From positions 62,001 through 126,000 of the forward strand of contig NZ_JALPRJ010000006.1 in the NCBI RefSeq assembly GCF_030464885.1: DNA of 64,000 nt. The letters are read 5' to 3'. This DNA comes from Caballeronia sp. SEWSISQ10-4 2 (GTDB lineage Bacteria; Pseudomonadota; Gammaproteobacteria; Burkholderiales; Burkholderiaceae). The position numbers were made by a program, and so were the translations under genes. The notes under the pieces were generated by a model that saw only the letters and a list, made by a program, of their open reading frames with translations, ran no database searches and was not told the DNA's origin. Numbering within the stretch: position 1 is the stretch's first letter; the number at the start of each line of letters is the position of its first letter. Below are positions 10,027 through 17,132 of this stretch, piece by piece.

Positions 10027-10470
10027 TCAAGTCACCTTCGCGCTTTTCTCCGTAGCCGCGGTCGTCTTGCGCGCGCGCTTTTCAGTGTTCGCTGAAAGCA
10101 GCGCACGGCCTTGCGCTTCATAGGCTGCGAGCTCGGCAAGCGTCGCGTTCAGGTCCTCCAGTTGCCGCTCCAGCACCGCGCGATGCGCCGCGATGGTGTC
10201 CAGGAACGCATGCAACTGGGCGACCGTACCTGTGGGCGAGTCGTAGAGATCAAGCAGCCTGCTCACCTCCAGCAACGTGAATCCGAGCCGCTTGCCGCGC
10301 AGCGTCAGCTTAAGCCGTGTGCGGTCGCGCGCCGAATACACGCGACGCATGCCGTTCGTGCCTTCGCGCGCTGGTGCGAGCAGCCCCTGGTTCTCGTAGA
10401 AGCGGATCGCGCGCGGCGTGATCTCGAATTCGCGTGCCAGTTCGGTGATGGTGTAGCGCGTGTCTGTCAT
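10027..10470 (-). CDS. MerR family transcriptional regulator, LiuR-like
   Basis: 147 aa. The N-terminal winged helix-turn-helix (YTITELAREFEITPRAIRFYENQGLLAP, then RVYSARDRTRLKLTLRGKRLGFTLLEV) is typical of MerR. A helical dimerisation region and a short Lys/Ala-rich tail (from about residue 125) follow. The sequence resembles LiuR, the repressor of leucine/isovalerate catabolism. No metal-binding Cys pattern is seen, in line with a CoA-ester sensor. The upstream operator sits between -35 and -10 elements 19 bp apart on this strand, so it probably controls itself and perhaps aceK 123 nt downstream. Confidence 0.82.
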   Translation of the reverse strand: MTDTRYTITELAREFEITPRAIRFYENQGLLAPAREGTNGMRRVYSARDRTRLKLTLRGKRLGFTLLEVSRLLDLYDSPTGTVAQLHAFLDTIAAHRAVLERQLEDLNATLAELAAYEAQGRALLSANTEKRARKTTAATEKSAKVT

Positions 10471-10506
10471 TGAAATTACGAGGTTCTCAGCGCTTTTTTA
10501 AAGCCG

Positions 10507-10538
10507 ACGTTAAAATGCAGGTTAACGTTAGCGTCAAC
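10507..10538 (-). promoter_or_regulatory. MerR-type promoter/operator for the LiuR-like gene
   Basis: On the minus strand a TTGACG -35 (10532-10537) and TAACGT -10 (10507-10512) are separated by 19 bp, the unusual spacing of MerR-controlled promoters. The imperfect dyad gttaacg-ttag-cgtcaac (10521-10538) overlaps the -35 and spacer. It lies in the divergent region with the MBL-fold gene, so one operator may serve both directions. Confidence 0.6.
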
Positions 10539-10581
10539 TTGGCGGCAATGCAACAACTGACAACCCGGAGACCGTACCCGC

Positions 10582-11661
10582 ATGAACCCGCTCGAACAGC
10601 AACTGGATTACGTTTTCGCCGACCGTCTTCCCGAGACCGGCCACACGATGGAAGTCGCGCCCGGCGTGTTTTGGGTGCGCATGCCGCTGCCGTTCGCGCT
10701 CGATCACATCAACCTGTGGGTCATGCGTGACGAGATCGACGGCGTGGCGGGCTGGACGATCGTGGATTGCGGTATTTCAGACGAAACGATCCGCGCGAAC
10801 TGGGAGCATACATTCGACACCTTGCTCGATGGCTTGCCGGTGCTGCGCGTGATCGTCACGCATTGCCATCCGGATCACCTCGGCCTTGCCGACTGGATCT
10901 GCAATGGCGGCGAGAAGAAGCGGTGGGACCCGGTCCGCCTCTGGATGTCGCTTGGCGAGTACACGATGGGCCGCGTGATGTCCGCCGGCGACGGCTCCGA
11001 CGCGGGCGGCGAACGCGCGGCGCGGCACTTTGCGCGGCATGGCCTGACGGACCCGGCATCGCTTGAGGCGTTACGCAAACGCGATACGTATTACCCGAAG
11101 CTCGTGCCGTCCATCCCGCCGTTTTATCGGCGTATGCGCGATGGCGATACGGTGAAGATCGGTGGCCGTGAGTGGGAAGTAGTGACGGGGTTCGGCCATT
11201 CTCCCGAACATTGCGCTTTCTTCTGCGCAGAGACAAAGGTGCTGATTTCCGGCGATATGGTGCTGCCGCGTATATCGACCAATGTCTCGGTGTTTGCTGT
11301 CGAACCGGAGGGCAATCCGCTCGCGCTGTTCCTCGGTTCGCTGGGCCGCTATGAATCCCTTCCCGCCGATACGCTCGTGCTCCCTTCGCACGGCAAGCCG
11401 TTTCGCGGTATGCATACGCGCATCGGGCAGCTTCGGGATCATCACGCGGCGCGGCTGCAGGAAGTGCGTGAAGCATGCGCGGTCAAACCGCAAAGCGCCG
11501 CCGATATCGTCCCGCTCATGTTCAAGCGTCCGCTCGATGTGCATCAGATGACGTTCGCGCTCGGTGAAGCGCTGGCCCATTTGCACATGCTCTGGCTGCA
11601 GGGCGAACTCGTGCGTCATATCAACGATGAAGACGGCGTGATCCGCTTCGCTCCGAAGTAA
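10582..11661 (+). CDS. MBL-fold metallo-hydrolase
   Basis: 359 aa. The metallo-beta-lactamase metal motif HCHPDH (THCHPDHLGLADW), the downstream GHSPEHC and GDMVLP metal ligands and the PSHGKPF histidine indicate a dinuclear metal hydrolase like glyoxalase II or thioesterases. The C-terminal part (about 290-359) looks like the winged-helix add-on of LACTB2-like enzymes. It diverges from the LiuR-like regulator across a shared operator, so it may act on a CoA-thioester or related metabolite; that is inference. Confidence 0.8.
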   Translation: MNPLEQQLDYVFADRLPETGHTMEVAPGVFWVRMPLPFALDHINLWVMRDEIDGVAGWTIVDCGISDETIRANWEHTFDTLLDGLPVLRVIVTHCHPDHLGLADWICNGGEKKRWDPVRLWMSLGEYTMGRVMSAGDGSDAGGERAARHFARHGLTDPASLEALRKRDTYYPKLVPSIPPFYRRMRDGDTVKIGGREWEVVTGFGHSPEHCAFFCAETKVLISGDMVLPRISTNVSVFAVEPEGNPLALFLGSLGRYESLPADTLVLPSHGKPFRGMHTRIGQLRDHHAARLQEVREACAVKPQSAADIVPLMFKRPLDVHQMTFALGEALAHLHMLWLQGELVRHINDEDGVIRFAPK

Positions 11662-11690
11662 AAAAGCCGGGCGTTTGCGCGCCCGGCTTC
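11661..11690 (-). terminator. Rho-independent terminator, best on the minus strand
   Basis: An 8-bp GC stem (11666-11673 with 11680-11687) and 6-nt loop are followed on the minus strand by five T. It lies between the convergent MBL-fold gene and peptide-binding protein gene and fits the end of the latter; the plus-strand T-run is poor. Confidence 0.75.
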
Positions 11691-11711
11691 CTTGGTGAAC
11701 CAAAACAACGA

Positions 11712-13298
11712 CTACTGCACCGCGACGCCCGCGAAGTTTTGCCGTCCGAACGGACTCACGCGATATCCGCTGACGTTACTCCGCGTGAGCGCTGCGGCCG
11801 TCGGATAAGCAAGCGGGATCCACAGCGCCTGCTCGTGAATAATCTGCTGGGCCTCGGTATACGCCTTGGTCCGCTTGCTTAAATCCGCGGTTGCCTTGCC
11901 TTCATCGATCATCCGGTCCAGCGTCGGGTCGCAGAAGCGCGCGAAGTTGATGCCTGAACGTACCGCGGCGCAACTGAAGAGCGGAGACAGATAGTTATCC
12001 GGATCGCCGTTGTCGCCCGCCCAGCCCATGAACAACATGTCGTGCTGACCCTGCTTCGCTTCCTTGATCAGCTCTCCCCATTCAATCACCTTCACCTGCG
12101 CTTTCACGCCGATCTTCGCCAGATCCGCTTGCAGCAACTCGGCGCCTACCTTCGGATTCGGGTTCAGCACGCTGCCGTTCGGACGCACCCAGATGGTGGT
12201 GTCGAAGCCATTCGGGAAGCCTGCATCGGCGAGCAGTTTCTTCGCGCGATCGACAGAATACGGATACGCCGTGATCTGCTTGTCATAGCTCCACGTGTTC
12301 GGCGGAAAGGGATTCACAGCGGGCGTGGCGGTGTTTTCGAAGACGGTCTTCAGGTACGTCGTACGATCGAAGGCAACGTTCAACGCCTGGCGCACCTTGG
12401 GGTTATCGAGCGGCTTTTTCTGCGTATTCAACGCGACGAACGCCGTCATGAACGCCGGTGTTTCAACCACTTTCAGCGACCCGTCTTTCTTCGCGTCGAG
12501 CACGTCCTGTGGTTTCGGCGACAACGCGATCTGGCATTCACCCGCCTTGATTTTCTGCGCGCGCACTGAAGCGTCGGGCGTGATGGCGTAGATCAGCCGT
12601 TCCACTTTAGGTTTGGGTCCCCAGTACGTCGGGTTGACGTCGTAACGGATCACAGCGTCCTTCGTGTAGCTCTTCAACACGAACGGGCCGGTACCGACTG
12701 GCTTCGCGTTCAGGTCGGTTTCCTTGCCGGCTTTGAGCAACTGGTCGGCGTATTCGGCCGAATAAATCGATGCAAAACCCATCGTCAGGATGGGAACGAA
12801 AGTCGCGTTCGGCGTGTTGAGCTCGAACTTGACGGTGTTGTCGTCGACCTTCGATACGGACTTGATCAGCTTGATCAGGCCCATGGACTGCGCGTGCGGA
12901 AAGCCGCTTGCGCCCGCGATCTTGTGCCACGGGTTGCTGTCGGAGAGCATGCGGTCGAATGAAAACACCACGTCGTCGGCGCTCAGTTTTCTCGATGGCG
13001 TGAAGTAGTCGGTGGTCTGGAACGCCACGTTCGGCCGCAGATGAAACGTGTAGGTCAGGCCGTCGGGGCTGACGTCCCACTTCTCCGCCAGCGCGGGCGT
13101 GACTTTCTTCGCGACTTCATCGTAGGAGACCAGCGTGTTGAAGATCACATCCGCCGATGCGTTGGTCGTCACGAGCGAATTGAACTGCACGACGTCGAAG
13201 CCATCCGGACTCGATTCGGTACACACAGTGAGCGGTTTCGCCATCGCGAGCACCGGCGTGATGGCCAGTACGGCGGCTGCGAGCATTCTGAAGCGCAT
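11712..13298 (-). CDS. Periplasmic peptide/dipeptide ABC transporter substrate-binding protein
   Basis: 528 aa, family 5 extracellular solute-binding protein (DppA/OppA type). It has a signal peptide (MRFRMLAAAVLAITPVLAMA), then LTVCTESSPDGFDVVQFNSL and repeated typical blocks (VSPDGLTYTFHLRPNVAFQTTDYF, NPNPKVGAELLQADLAKIGVKAQVKVIEWGE). The SD GGGAG lies 5-6 nt before the ATG. The closest resemblance is DppA, so dipeptide or haem-like ligands are plausible. No permease or ATPase genes flank it, so its transporter would be encoded elsewhere. Confidence 0.9.
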   Translation of the reverse strand: MRFRMLAAAVLAITPVLAMAKPLTVCTESSPDGFDVVQFNSLVTTNASADVIFNTLVSYDEVAKKVTPALAEKWDVSPDGLTYTFHLRPNVAFQTTDYFTPSRKLSADDVVFSFDRMLSDSNPWHKIAGASGFPHAQSMGLIKLIKSVSKVDDNTVKFELNTPNATFVPILTMGFASIYSAEYADQLLKAGKETDLNAKPVGTGPFVLKSYTKDAVIRYDVNPTYWGPKPKVERLIYAITPDASVRAQKIKAGECQIALSPKPQDVLDAKKDGSLKVVETPAFMTAFVALNTQKKPLDNPKVRQALNVAFDRTTYLKTVFENTATPAVNPFPPNTWSYDKQITAYPYSVDRAKKLLADAGFPNGFDTTIWVRPNGSVLNPNPKVGAELLQADLAKIGVKAQVKVIEWGELIKEAKQGQHDMLFMGWAGDNGDPDNYLSPLFSCAAVRSGINFARFCDPTLDRMIDEGKATADLSKRTKAYTEAQQIIHEQALWIPLAYPTAAALTRSNVSGYRVSPFGRQNFAGVAVQ

Positions 13299-13441
13299 GG
13301 GATCTCCCGTTACGAACGTGGTCGTCAGTGTTAGTCAGTCAGACGTTTCTTGTTGCGGCGAGTGGTGCAGCTTGTTGCAGCGGTCGCGGCTTATTGTACG
13401 GTGCACTTCGTCGGATGCGTCAGCGCAACGAAAGGACGTGT

Positions 13442-13511
13442 GTGGCCGTAGCTCATGGCCGTACTCATGGCCGTACTCATGGCCGTACTCATGGCCGTAC
13501 TCATGGCCGTA
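13442..13511. repeat. 12-bp tandem repeat
   Basis: Unit catggccgtact occurs four times perfectly (13454-13501), with a partial copy behind (13502-13511) and a degenerate copy in front (13442-13453), about 5.8 units in all. It lies between the divergent peptide-binding protein gene and the riboswitch-controlled antiporter. Because the period is a multiple of three it makes a spurious repeated reading frame. It looks like a small VNTR and not a CRISPR, since there are no spacers. Confidence 0.95.
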
Positions 13512-13600
13512 GCTTACTGAACCGTTATTTCCGCTACAACGACCGATTCGGGATATCCATATGGCCCGCGGCGGGTTTTTTTGCGCGCGCCGGCGGGTGG

Positions 13601-13629
13601 TTGCCTAATCGGCGGACGCACGCTAAACT
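13601..13629 (+). promoter_or_regulatory. Sigma70-like promoter of the riboswitch leader
   Basis: TTGCCT (13601-13606) and TAAACT (13624-13629) are separated by exactly 17 bp. The predicted transcription start near 13636 falls at the 5' edge of the riboswitch, which supports the assignment. Confidence 0.6.
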
Positions 13630-13631
13630 CG

Positions 13632-13748
13632 GGGCCGTCTTTGGGGAGTAGCCTTCCTTCCGCAATGGGAGGAGGACGCGTCAACATACTCGGCTTGTCA
13701 GCCGTGGCGCGTTCGACCGGTCGGGTTTGGCGAGACCATGGGTGCATC
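13632..13748 (+). ncRNA. yybP-ykoY (manganese) riboswitch
   Basis: The invariant blocks of this RNA appear in order: TTTGGGGAGTAGCC (from 13640), GTCAACATACTCGGC (13680-13694), GTGGCGCG (about 13704) and TTTGGCGAGACC (13726-13737). Internal hairpins fit: cggc-ttgtca-gccg and cgacc-ggtcg. The ends can form a wobble-rich closing stem (ctttgg with ccatgg). Members of this class sense Mn2+ and turn on manganese exporters. It precedes the CaCA-family antiporter, which points to Mn2+ or Ca2+ efflux. Boundaries are approximate. Confidence 0.88.
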
Positions 13749-13944
13749 TTGTCGTTCACGGTCGGACGGCGCGGGATTGCATCCTGGTTCGCTGACGTCC
13801 GACCGTGAAATCATCGTGTCTCCAAAACAAAAACACCCCAGGCTTGCCCCAAGCCCCACTCTGCGTTCGTCGGTTTCGCTGCCGCTGTCCTGCTATTTTC
13901 ATGACGTCACCTTCGTGCCGGCTTTATTGCGGGGTGCCGCATGA
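13738..13944 (+). CDS. Possible leader peptide overlapping riboswitch and antiporter start
   Basis: A 68-codon frame starts at an ATG in the 3' closing strand of the riboswitch and ends with a TGA that overlaps the antiporter ATG (ATGA at 13941-13944). The SD-like GGCGAG is the riboswitch's own conserved 3' block. The predicted peptide has no recognised domain and is Ser/Arg/Pro-rich, so it may be fortuitous. If translated, it would couple antiporter translation to the state of the riboswitch. Confidence 0.3.
   Translation: MGASCRSRSDGAGLHPGSLTSDREIIVSPKQKHPRLAPSPTLRSSVSLPLSCYFHDVTFVPALLRGAA
13755..13809 (+). promoter_or_regulatory. Long hairpin downstream of the riboswitch (expression platform candidate)
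   Basis: A perfect 14-bp inverted repeat, ttcacggtcggacg (13755-13768) with cgtccgaccgtgaa (13796-13809), encloses a 27-nt loop. It begins just after the riboswitch and about 130 nt before the antiporter start. There is no U-tract behind it, so it is not an intrinsic terminator; it may serve Rho access, RNA stability or translation of the leader frame. Confidence 0.55.
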
Positions 13945-14951
13945 CGATGCTCTTCCTGCAACTCGCGCTGATGCTCGTGGTGATCCTGGCGGCATCGGAG
14001 CTGTTCACCAACGCGCTCGAACATCTTGGCGAAAAGCTAGGTATCTCCGAAGGAGTCACGGGTTCGCTGTTCGCCGCTATCGGCACGGCGCTGCCGGAAA
14101 CCACCGTGCCGATCATTGCACTGATGGGCGGCACGGCTAGCCGCGCGGTGAACGAGGAAATCGGCGTGGGCGCGATTCTCGGCGCACCGCTGATGCTCGC
14201 AACATTGTCTACGTGCCTGATGGCCGTCGCCGTGCTCAAGACGCGCGGCTTCAAAGGTATTGTCGCGCCGGAACACAGCGGCTTTACGCGCGATCTCAAC
14301 TACTTCCTCTGTGCTTTCCTGATCGCGGCGGGCGCCATGTTCGTGCCACATCACGCATGGCAAGTGCGCGCGCTGTTCGCCGTGGGGCTGGTCGGCGTGT
14401 ATGTCACGTATGTGGTGTCGACGTTCCGTGCGTCCGCCGGTCTTGTCGAAAAGGGCCATGGCACTGAAGCGCCTGAGAGGCTGCTGATCTCGCGCTTGGG
14501 ATTGCCTACCTCGCTCGCGACGATCGTGTTGCAGATGCTTTTCGGCGTGGCACTGCTGGTTGGCGGTGCGAAGGGATTTATCGCCGGTGTGGAAGGGGTC
14601 TCGCAGGTGCTGGGGATATCGGCGCTGCTGCTCTCGCTGATCATTATTCCGATTGCGACCGAACTGCCCGAGAAGGTCAACAGCATCATCTGGGCGCGGC
14701 GCGGCAAGGATACGCTGGCATTCGGCAACATCACTGGCGCGATGGTTTTCCAAGGCACGCTGCTGCCCGGTATCGGCATCATGCTGACACCGTGGGAGCC
14801 GCGCGTGGAGGTGATGACAGGCGTTTTCATCACGCTCGCGGCGGCCGCGTGGCTGCGCTTCAATGCGAAAAAGAGCGGGATCGTGCTGTGGGCGTTGCTG
14901 GTGAACGGCGGGCTTTACGCGCTGTATCTGGTGCTGACGCTAGGACGTTAG
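13941..14951 (+). CDS. CaCA-family cation antiporter (Na+/Ca2+ exchanger type), probable Mn2+/Ca2+ exporter
   Basis: 336 aa, about ten hydrophobic segments in two halves. Each half has an alpha-repeat with the conserved acidic motif: GTALPETTVPIIAL (about 48-61) and IATELPEKVNSIIWARRG (about 237-254) with FGNITGAMVFQGTLLPGIG. This is the signature of YrbG/CaCA exchangers in the inner membrane. The manganese riboswitch upstream suggests manganese export. The start overlaps the end of a short leader frame; a GGGGTG lies close upstream. Confidence 0.88.
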   Translation: MTMLFLQLALMLVVILAASELFTNALEHLGEKLGISEGVTGSLFAAIGTALPETTVPIIALMGGTASRAVNEEIGVGAILGAPLMLATLSTCLMAVAVLKTRGFKGIVAPEHSGFTRDLNYFLCAFLIAAGAMFVPHHAWQVRALFAVGLVGVYVTYVVSTFRASAGLVEKGHGTEAPERLLISRLGLPTSLATIVLQMLFGVALLVGGAKGFIAGVEGVSQVLGISALLLSLIIIPIATELPEKVNSIIWARRGKDTLAFGNITGAMVFQGTLLPGIGIMLTPWEPRVEVMTGVFITLAAAAWLRFNAKKSGIVLWALLVNGGLYALYLVLTLGR

Positions 14952-15107
14952 GGCGGCCGAAAGCCTATAAGAAAACACTCCGGATTTGAACCGGCCCCGC
15001 ACTGGTTCCCGGGGTGCTGCCGCGGCCATTGCGCGGATGGACCACGCGCTCACGCATTGTTGTTGCCGACTCTTCAGGGTCAGGCGGCGCACCGCCTCCT
15101 GCGTCAG

Positions 15108-15407
15108 TCAGAACTTGGCGGCCTGATGATACTTGTTGGCCGCCTGGATCTTGTTCATCGCCGAACTGTATTCGCTCTGCAATTCCGTCTGCGTGGTCTT
15201 TGCGTCGGCGGCAATGCCGGCATCGATTGCCTGGATCCTGTTGATCACTTCCATTGCAGTGTCGTCCTGTTCCGGCGTCAGCTGCATGAAAAGCGGCGTG
15301 CGCTCTTCAGTCAGGCGAGCGGCTTCCTGCCAGTCAGCCAAGGCCGCCGCGTGCTGGATCGCGAGCGTCAACTCGAGCAGGCGGTCGATCAGGCTGTTCT
15401 GTTCCAT
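15108..15407 (-). CDS. fliT: Flagellar protein FliT
   Basis: 99 aa, all-helical, with the FliT pattern LTLAIQHAAALADWQEAARLTEERTPLFMQL. FliT is the export chaperone of the filament cap FliD and, in enterobacteria, also inhibits FlhDC. It follows fliD by 20 nt with its own SD (AGGAT), consistent with a fliD-fliT operon. fliS, often between them, is absent here. Sequence conservation in this family is low, so the call rests partly on position. Confidence 0.8.
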   Translation of the reverse strand: MEQNSLIDRLLELTLAIQHAAALADWQEAARLTEERTPLFMQLTPEQDDTAMEVINRIQAIDAGIAADAKTTQTELQSEYSSAMNKIQAANKYHQAAKF

Positions 15408-15427
15408 GTCGATTTATCCTCGCCCCA

Positions 15428-16993
15428 TCAGCTGTTGTTGGCCGATGCCAGTGCGCCCGCGCTATTGGAGCCGCCGAACAATTGCGTCAGGTACTGCGAG
15501 TTGTTGTTCATCGTCGCCATCAGCGTATTGAGCGCCGTGAACTGCGCCTGGTACTGGCTCGTGAGCTGCGTGGTGTAGGTCGCAAGCGCGGCTTGCTGCG
15601 TCGTGATGCTCTTGAGGTCGGCGTTCACCGCACTTTGGGCGTTCGAAACCAAGCCACCCGCACTCAGGAACGAGTTCAGGCTGGTCGTCATCTGCGCGGC
15701 CACGCCGGTCGTCGAATTGAATAGAGCCACAACCCCCGATGGGTTGCTTTGGAGCGCAGCGGCGAGCTTGGTGCTATCCAACACCAGCGAGCCGGCTGGC
15801 TGCGTCGCAGAGGCTTGCCCCTGTAGCGAGATCCCGATCGCTCCCAGGGAGATCGTCGAACTGCCGTTCTTCACACCGGCGCCGATAATGCCCGCCAGCG
15901 TGTTCTGGATGGTGTTGAGCATCGGGTTGGCGGACAGCACGCCGCCTTGCTTACTCGCTGCCTGCGAATTGTCGTTGCCCACCTGGCCGTATGTGGTGAC
16001 CAGGGTGTTATAGAGGGTAACGAAGCTGTTGATCGCGGTGGTGGCCGACGAGGTGTCCTGCGCCACGGTCACCGTCTGCGTGCCGCCTGTCGTGCTGATG
16101 GCCGCAGCGGTCAGGTTGAGCGTCATGCCCTGGATCGCAGTGGTCACCGCGTTGCTGGAGCTTGTCCCAGCCGTGCCGTCGACGGTGAACATGGCGTCTT
16201 GGGCCGACGAGGATTGCGTCCACGGATTCGTGGTCGACGACGACACGATGGTCGATTTGTCCGAGCTGGTGGCGCCGGCCGTGGACGTCACGCCGAGGCT
16301 GGACAGGCCAGCATCGCTCGCGACGTTGCTCACCGACACATTGATCGTGTTTGATGCGCCCGTGGCCGACGAGCGCAGCACCAGGTGCGCGCCATCCGTG
16401 CCCGTCACGACCGTGGCCGTGACGCCGGGGTTGCTTGCCGACGCGTTGATCGCGCTGGCGATACCGCTCACCGTGTTGTTCGCCGACGTGATGTCGAGGC
16501 TCATCGACTTGCCGCCGACGGAGATGCTCATCGTGCCGGTGCCGAGTGCTGTCGTCGAGCCGAACGCCGCCGACGAAAGCGTCTGAGCGCTGGCAATTTG
16601 CGTGACCGCGATGGAATAAGAGCCGGCCGCCGCGGCGCTGCCGGCGGTCGCGGTCAGTCCGGTGCCGTCCGCGGTCGCGGTGAATTTGTCGAGGGCGGTG
16701 CCGTTGGATAGCGACGCGATGCCGGCCTGCAACGCCGACAGCGCCGCCTGCAATGCGCCGATTGCCGATAATTTGGTGTTGTCGTTCGTTTGCTGCGCGC
16801 TCAGCGTGGCCGTCTGGCCAGCGACTTTTGCGTTGACAAGGCTTGTGACCAACGATGAGACATCCAGCGACGAATTGCCCGTAGAACCGCTGATGATGGA
16901 CTGCGCTGCGGCCGCTTCGGCTGCCGCTGCTGCCGCCGTGGTTTGGGCCGCTGTAGCCGAGGCCGTGGTGGTGGCGCTGGAAATCGTCGACAT
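15428..16993 (-). CDS. fliD: Flagellar hook-associated protein 2 (filament cap)
   Basis: 521 aa. The N-terminal FliD domain (SGNSSLDVSSLVTSLVNAKVAGQTATLSAQQ...LSAIGALQAALSALQAGIASL), Ser/Thr/Ala-rich surface domains and a C-terminal coiled coil (LNSFLSAGGLVSNAQSAVNADLKSITTQQAAL) are present. It forms the pentameric cap at the filament tip that folds flagellin. An unusual Ala-rich run (about residues 10-33) precedes the conserved domain. SD GGAG lies 8 nt before the ATG. It lies downstream of fliC and its terminator. Confidence 0.95.
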   Translation of the reverse strand: MSTISSATTTASATAAQTTAAAAAAEAAAAQSIISGSTGNSSLDVSSLVTSLVNAKVAGQTATLSAQQTNDNTKLSAIGALQAALSALQAGIASLSNGTALDKFTATADGTGLTATAGSAAAAGSYSIAVTQIASAQTLSSAAFGSTTALGTGTMSISVGGKSMSLDITSANNTVSGIASAINASASNPGVTATVVTGTDGAHLVLRSSATGASNTINVSVSNVASDAGLSSLGVTSTAGATSSDKSTIVSSSTTNPWTQSSSAQDAMFTVDGTAGTSSSNAVTTAIQGMTLNLTAAAISTTGGTQTVTVAQDTSSATTAINSFVTLYNTLVTTYGQVGNDNSQAASKQGGVLSANPMLNTIQNTLAGIIGAGVKNGSSTISLGAIGISLQGQASATQPAGSLVLDSTKLAAALQSNPSGVVALFNSTTGVAAQMTTSLNSFLSAGGLVSNAQSAVNADLKSITTQQAALATYTTQLTSQYQAQFTALNTLMATMNNNSQYLTQLFGGSNSAGALASANNS

Positions 16994-17056
16994 GGGGATG
17001 CTCCGTACGTCGGTTTTGCTTTCGAGCCTGAATGATAAACGTTTGTAAAACGCCTA

Positions 17057-17116
17057 GGGGAGGCAAGCCTCCCCGGGAAACACATTCGGCAGACGCATGG
17101 TGCCATGCGCCTGCCG
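17057..17116 (-). terminator. Double-hairpin terminator of fliC
   Basis: Two hairpins lie directly after the fliC stop on the minus strand. The first pairs 17087-17100 with 17103-17116 (13 bp with one mismatch). The second is an 8-bp GC stem, 17057-17064 with 17067-17074, followed downstream by TAGGCGTTTT. Such strong double structures suit a highly expressed flagellin mRNA. Confidence 0.8.
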
Positions 17117-17132
17117 TTACTGCGCAAGACTA

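Noticed and set aside
13442-13511. Possible CRISPR-like repeats
   Set aside because: Units are contiguous 12-mers without spacers, so this is a tandem repeat.
13514-13759. 81-aa minus-strand frame over the riboswitch
   Set aside because: It lies antisense to a recognised structured RNA and has no domain or SD support.
14975-15050. tRNA-like T-arm sequence (ggttcaaatcc on the minus strand) downstream of the antiporter
   Set aside because: Only the T-loop-like word is present; the T stem is 4 bp, no acceptor stem, anticodon arm or CCA can be assembled.
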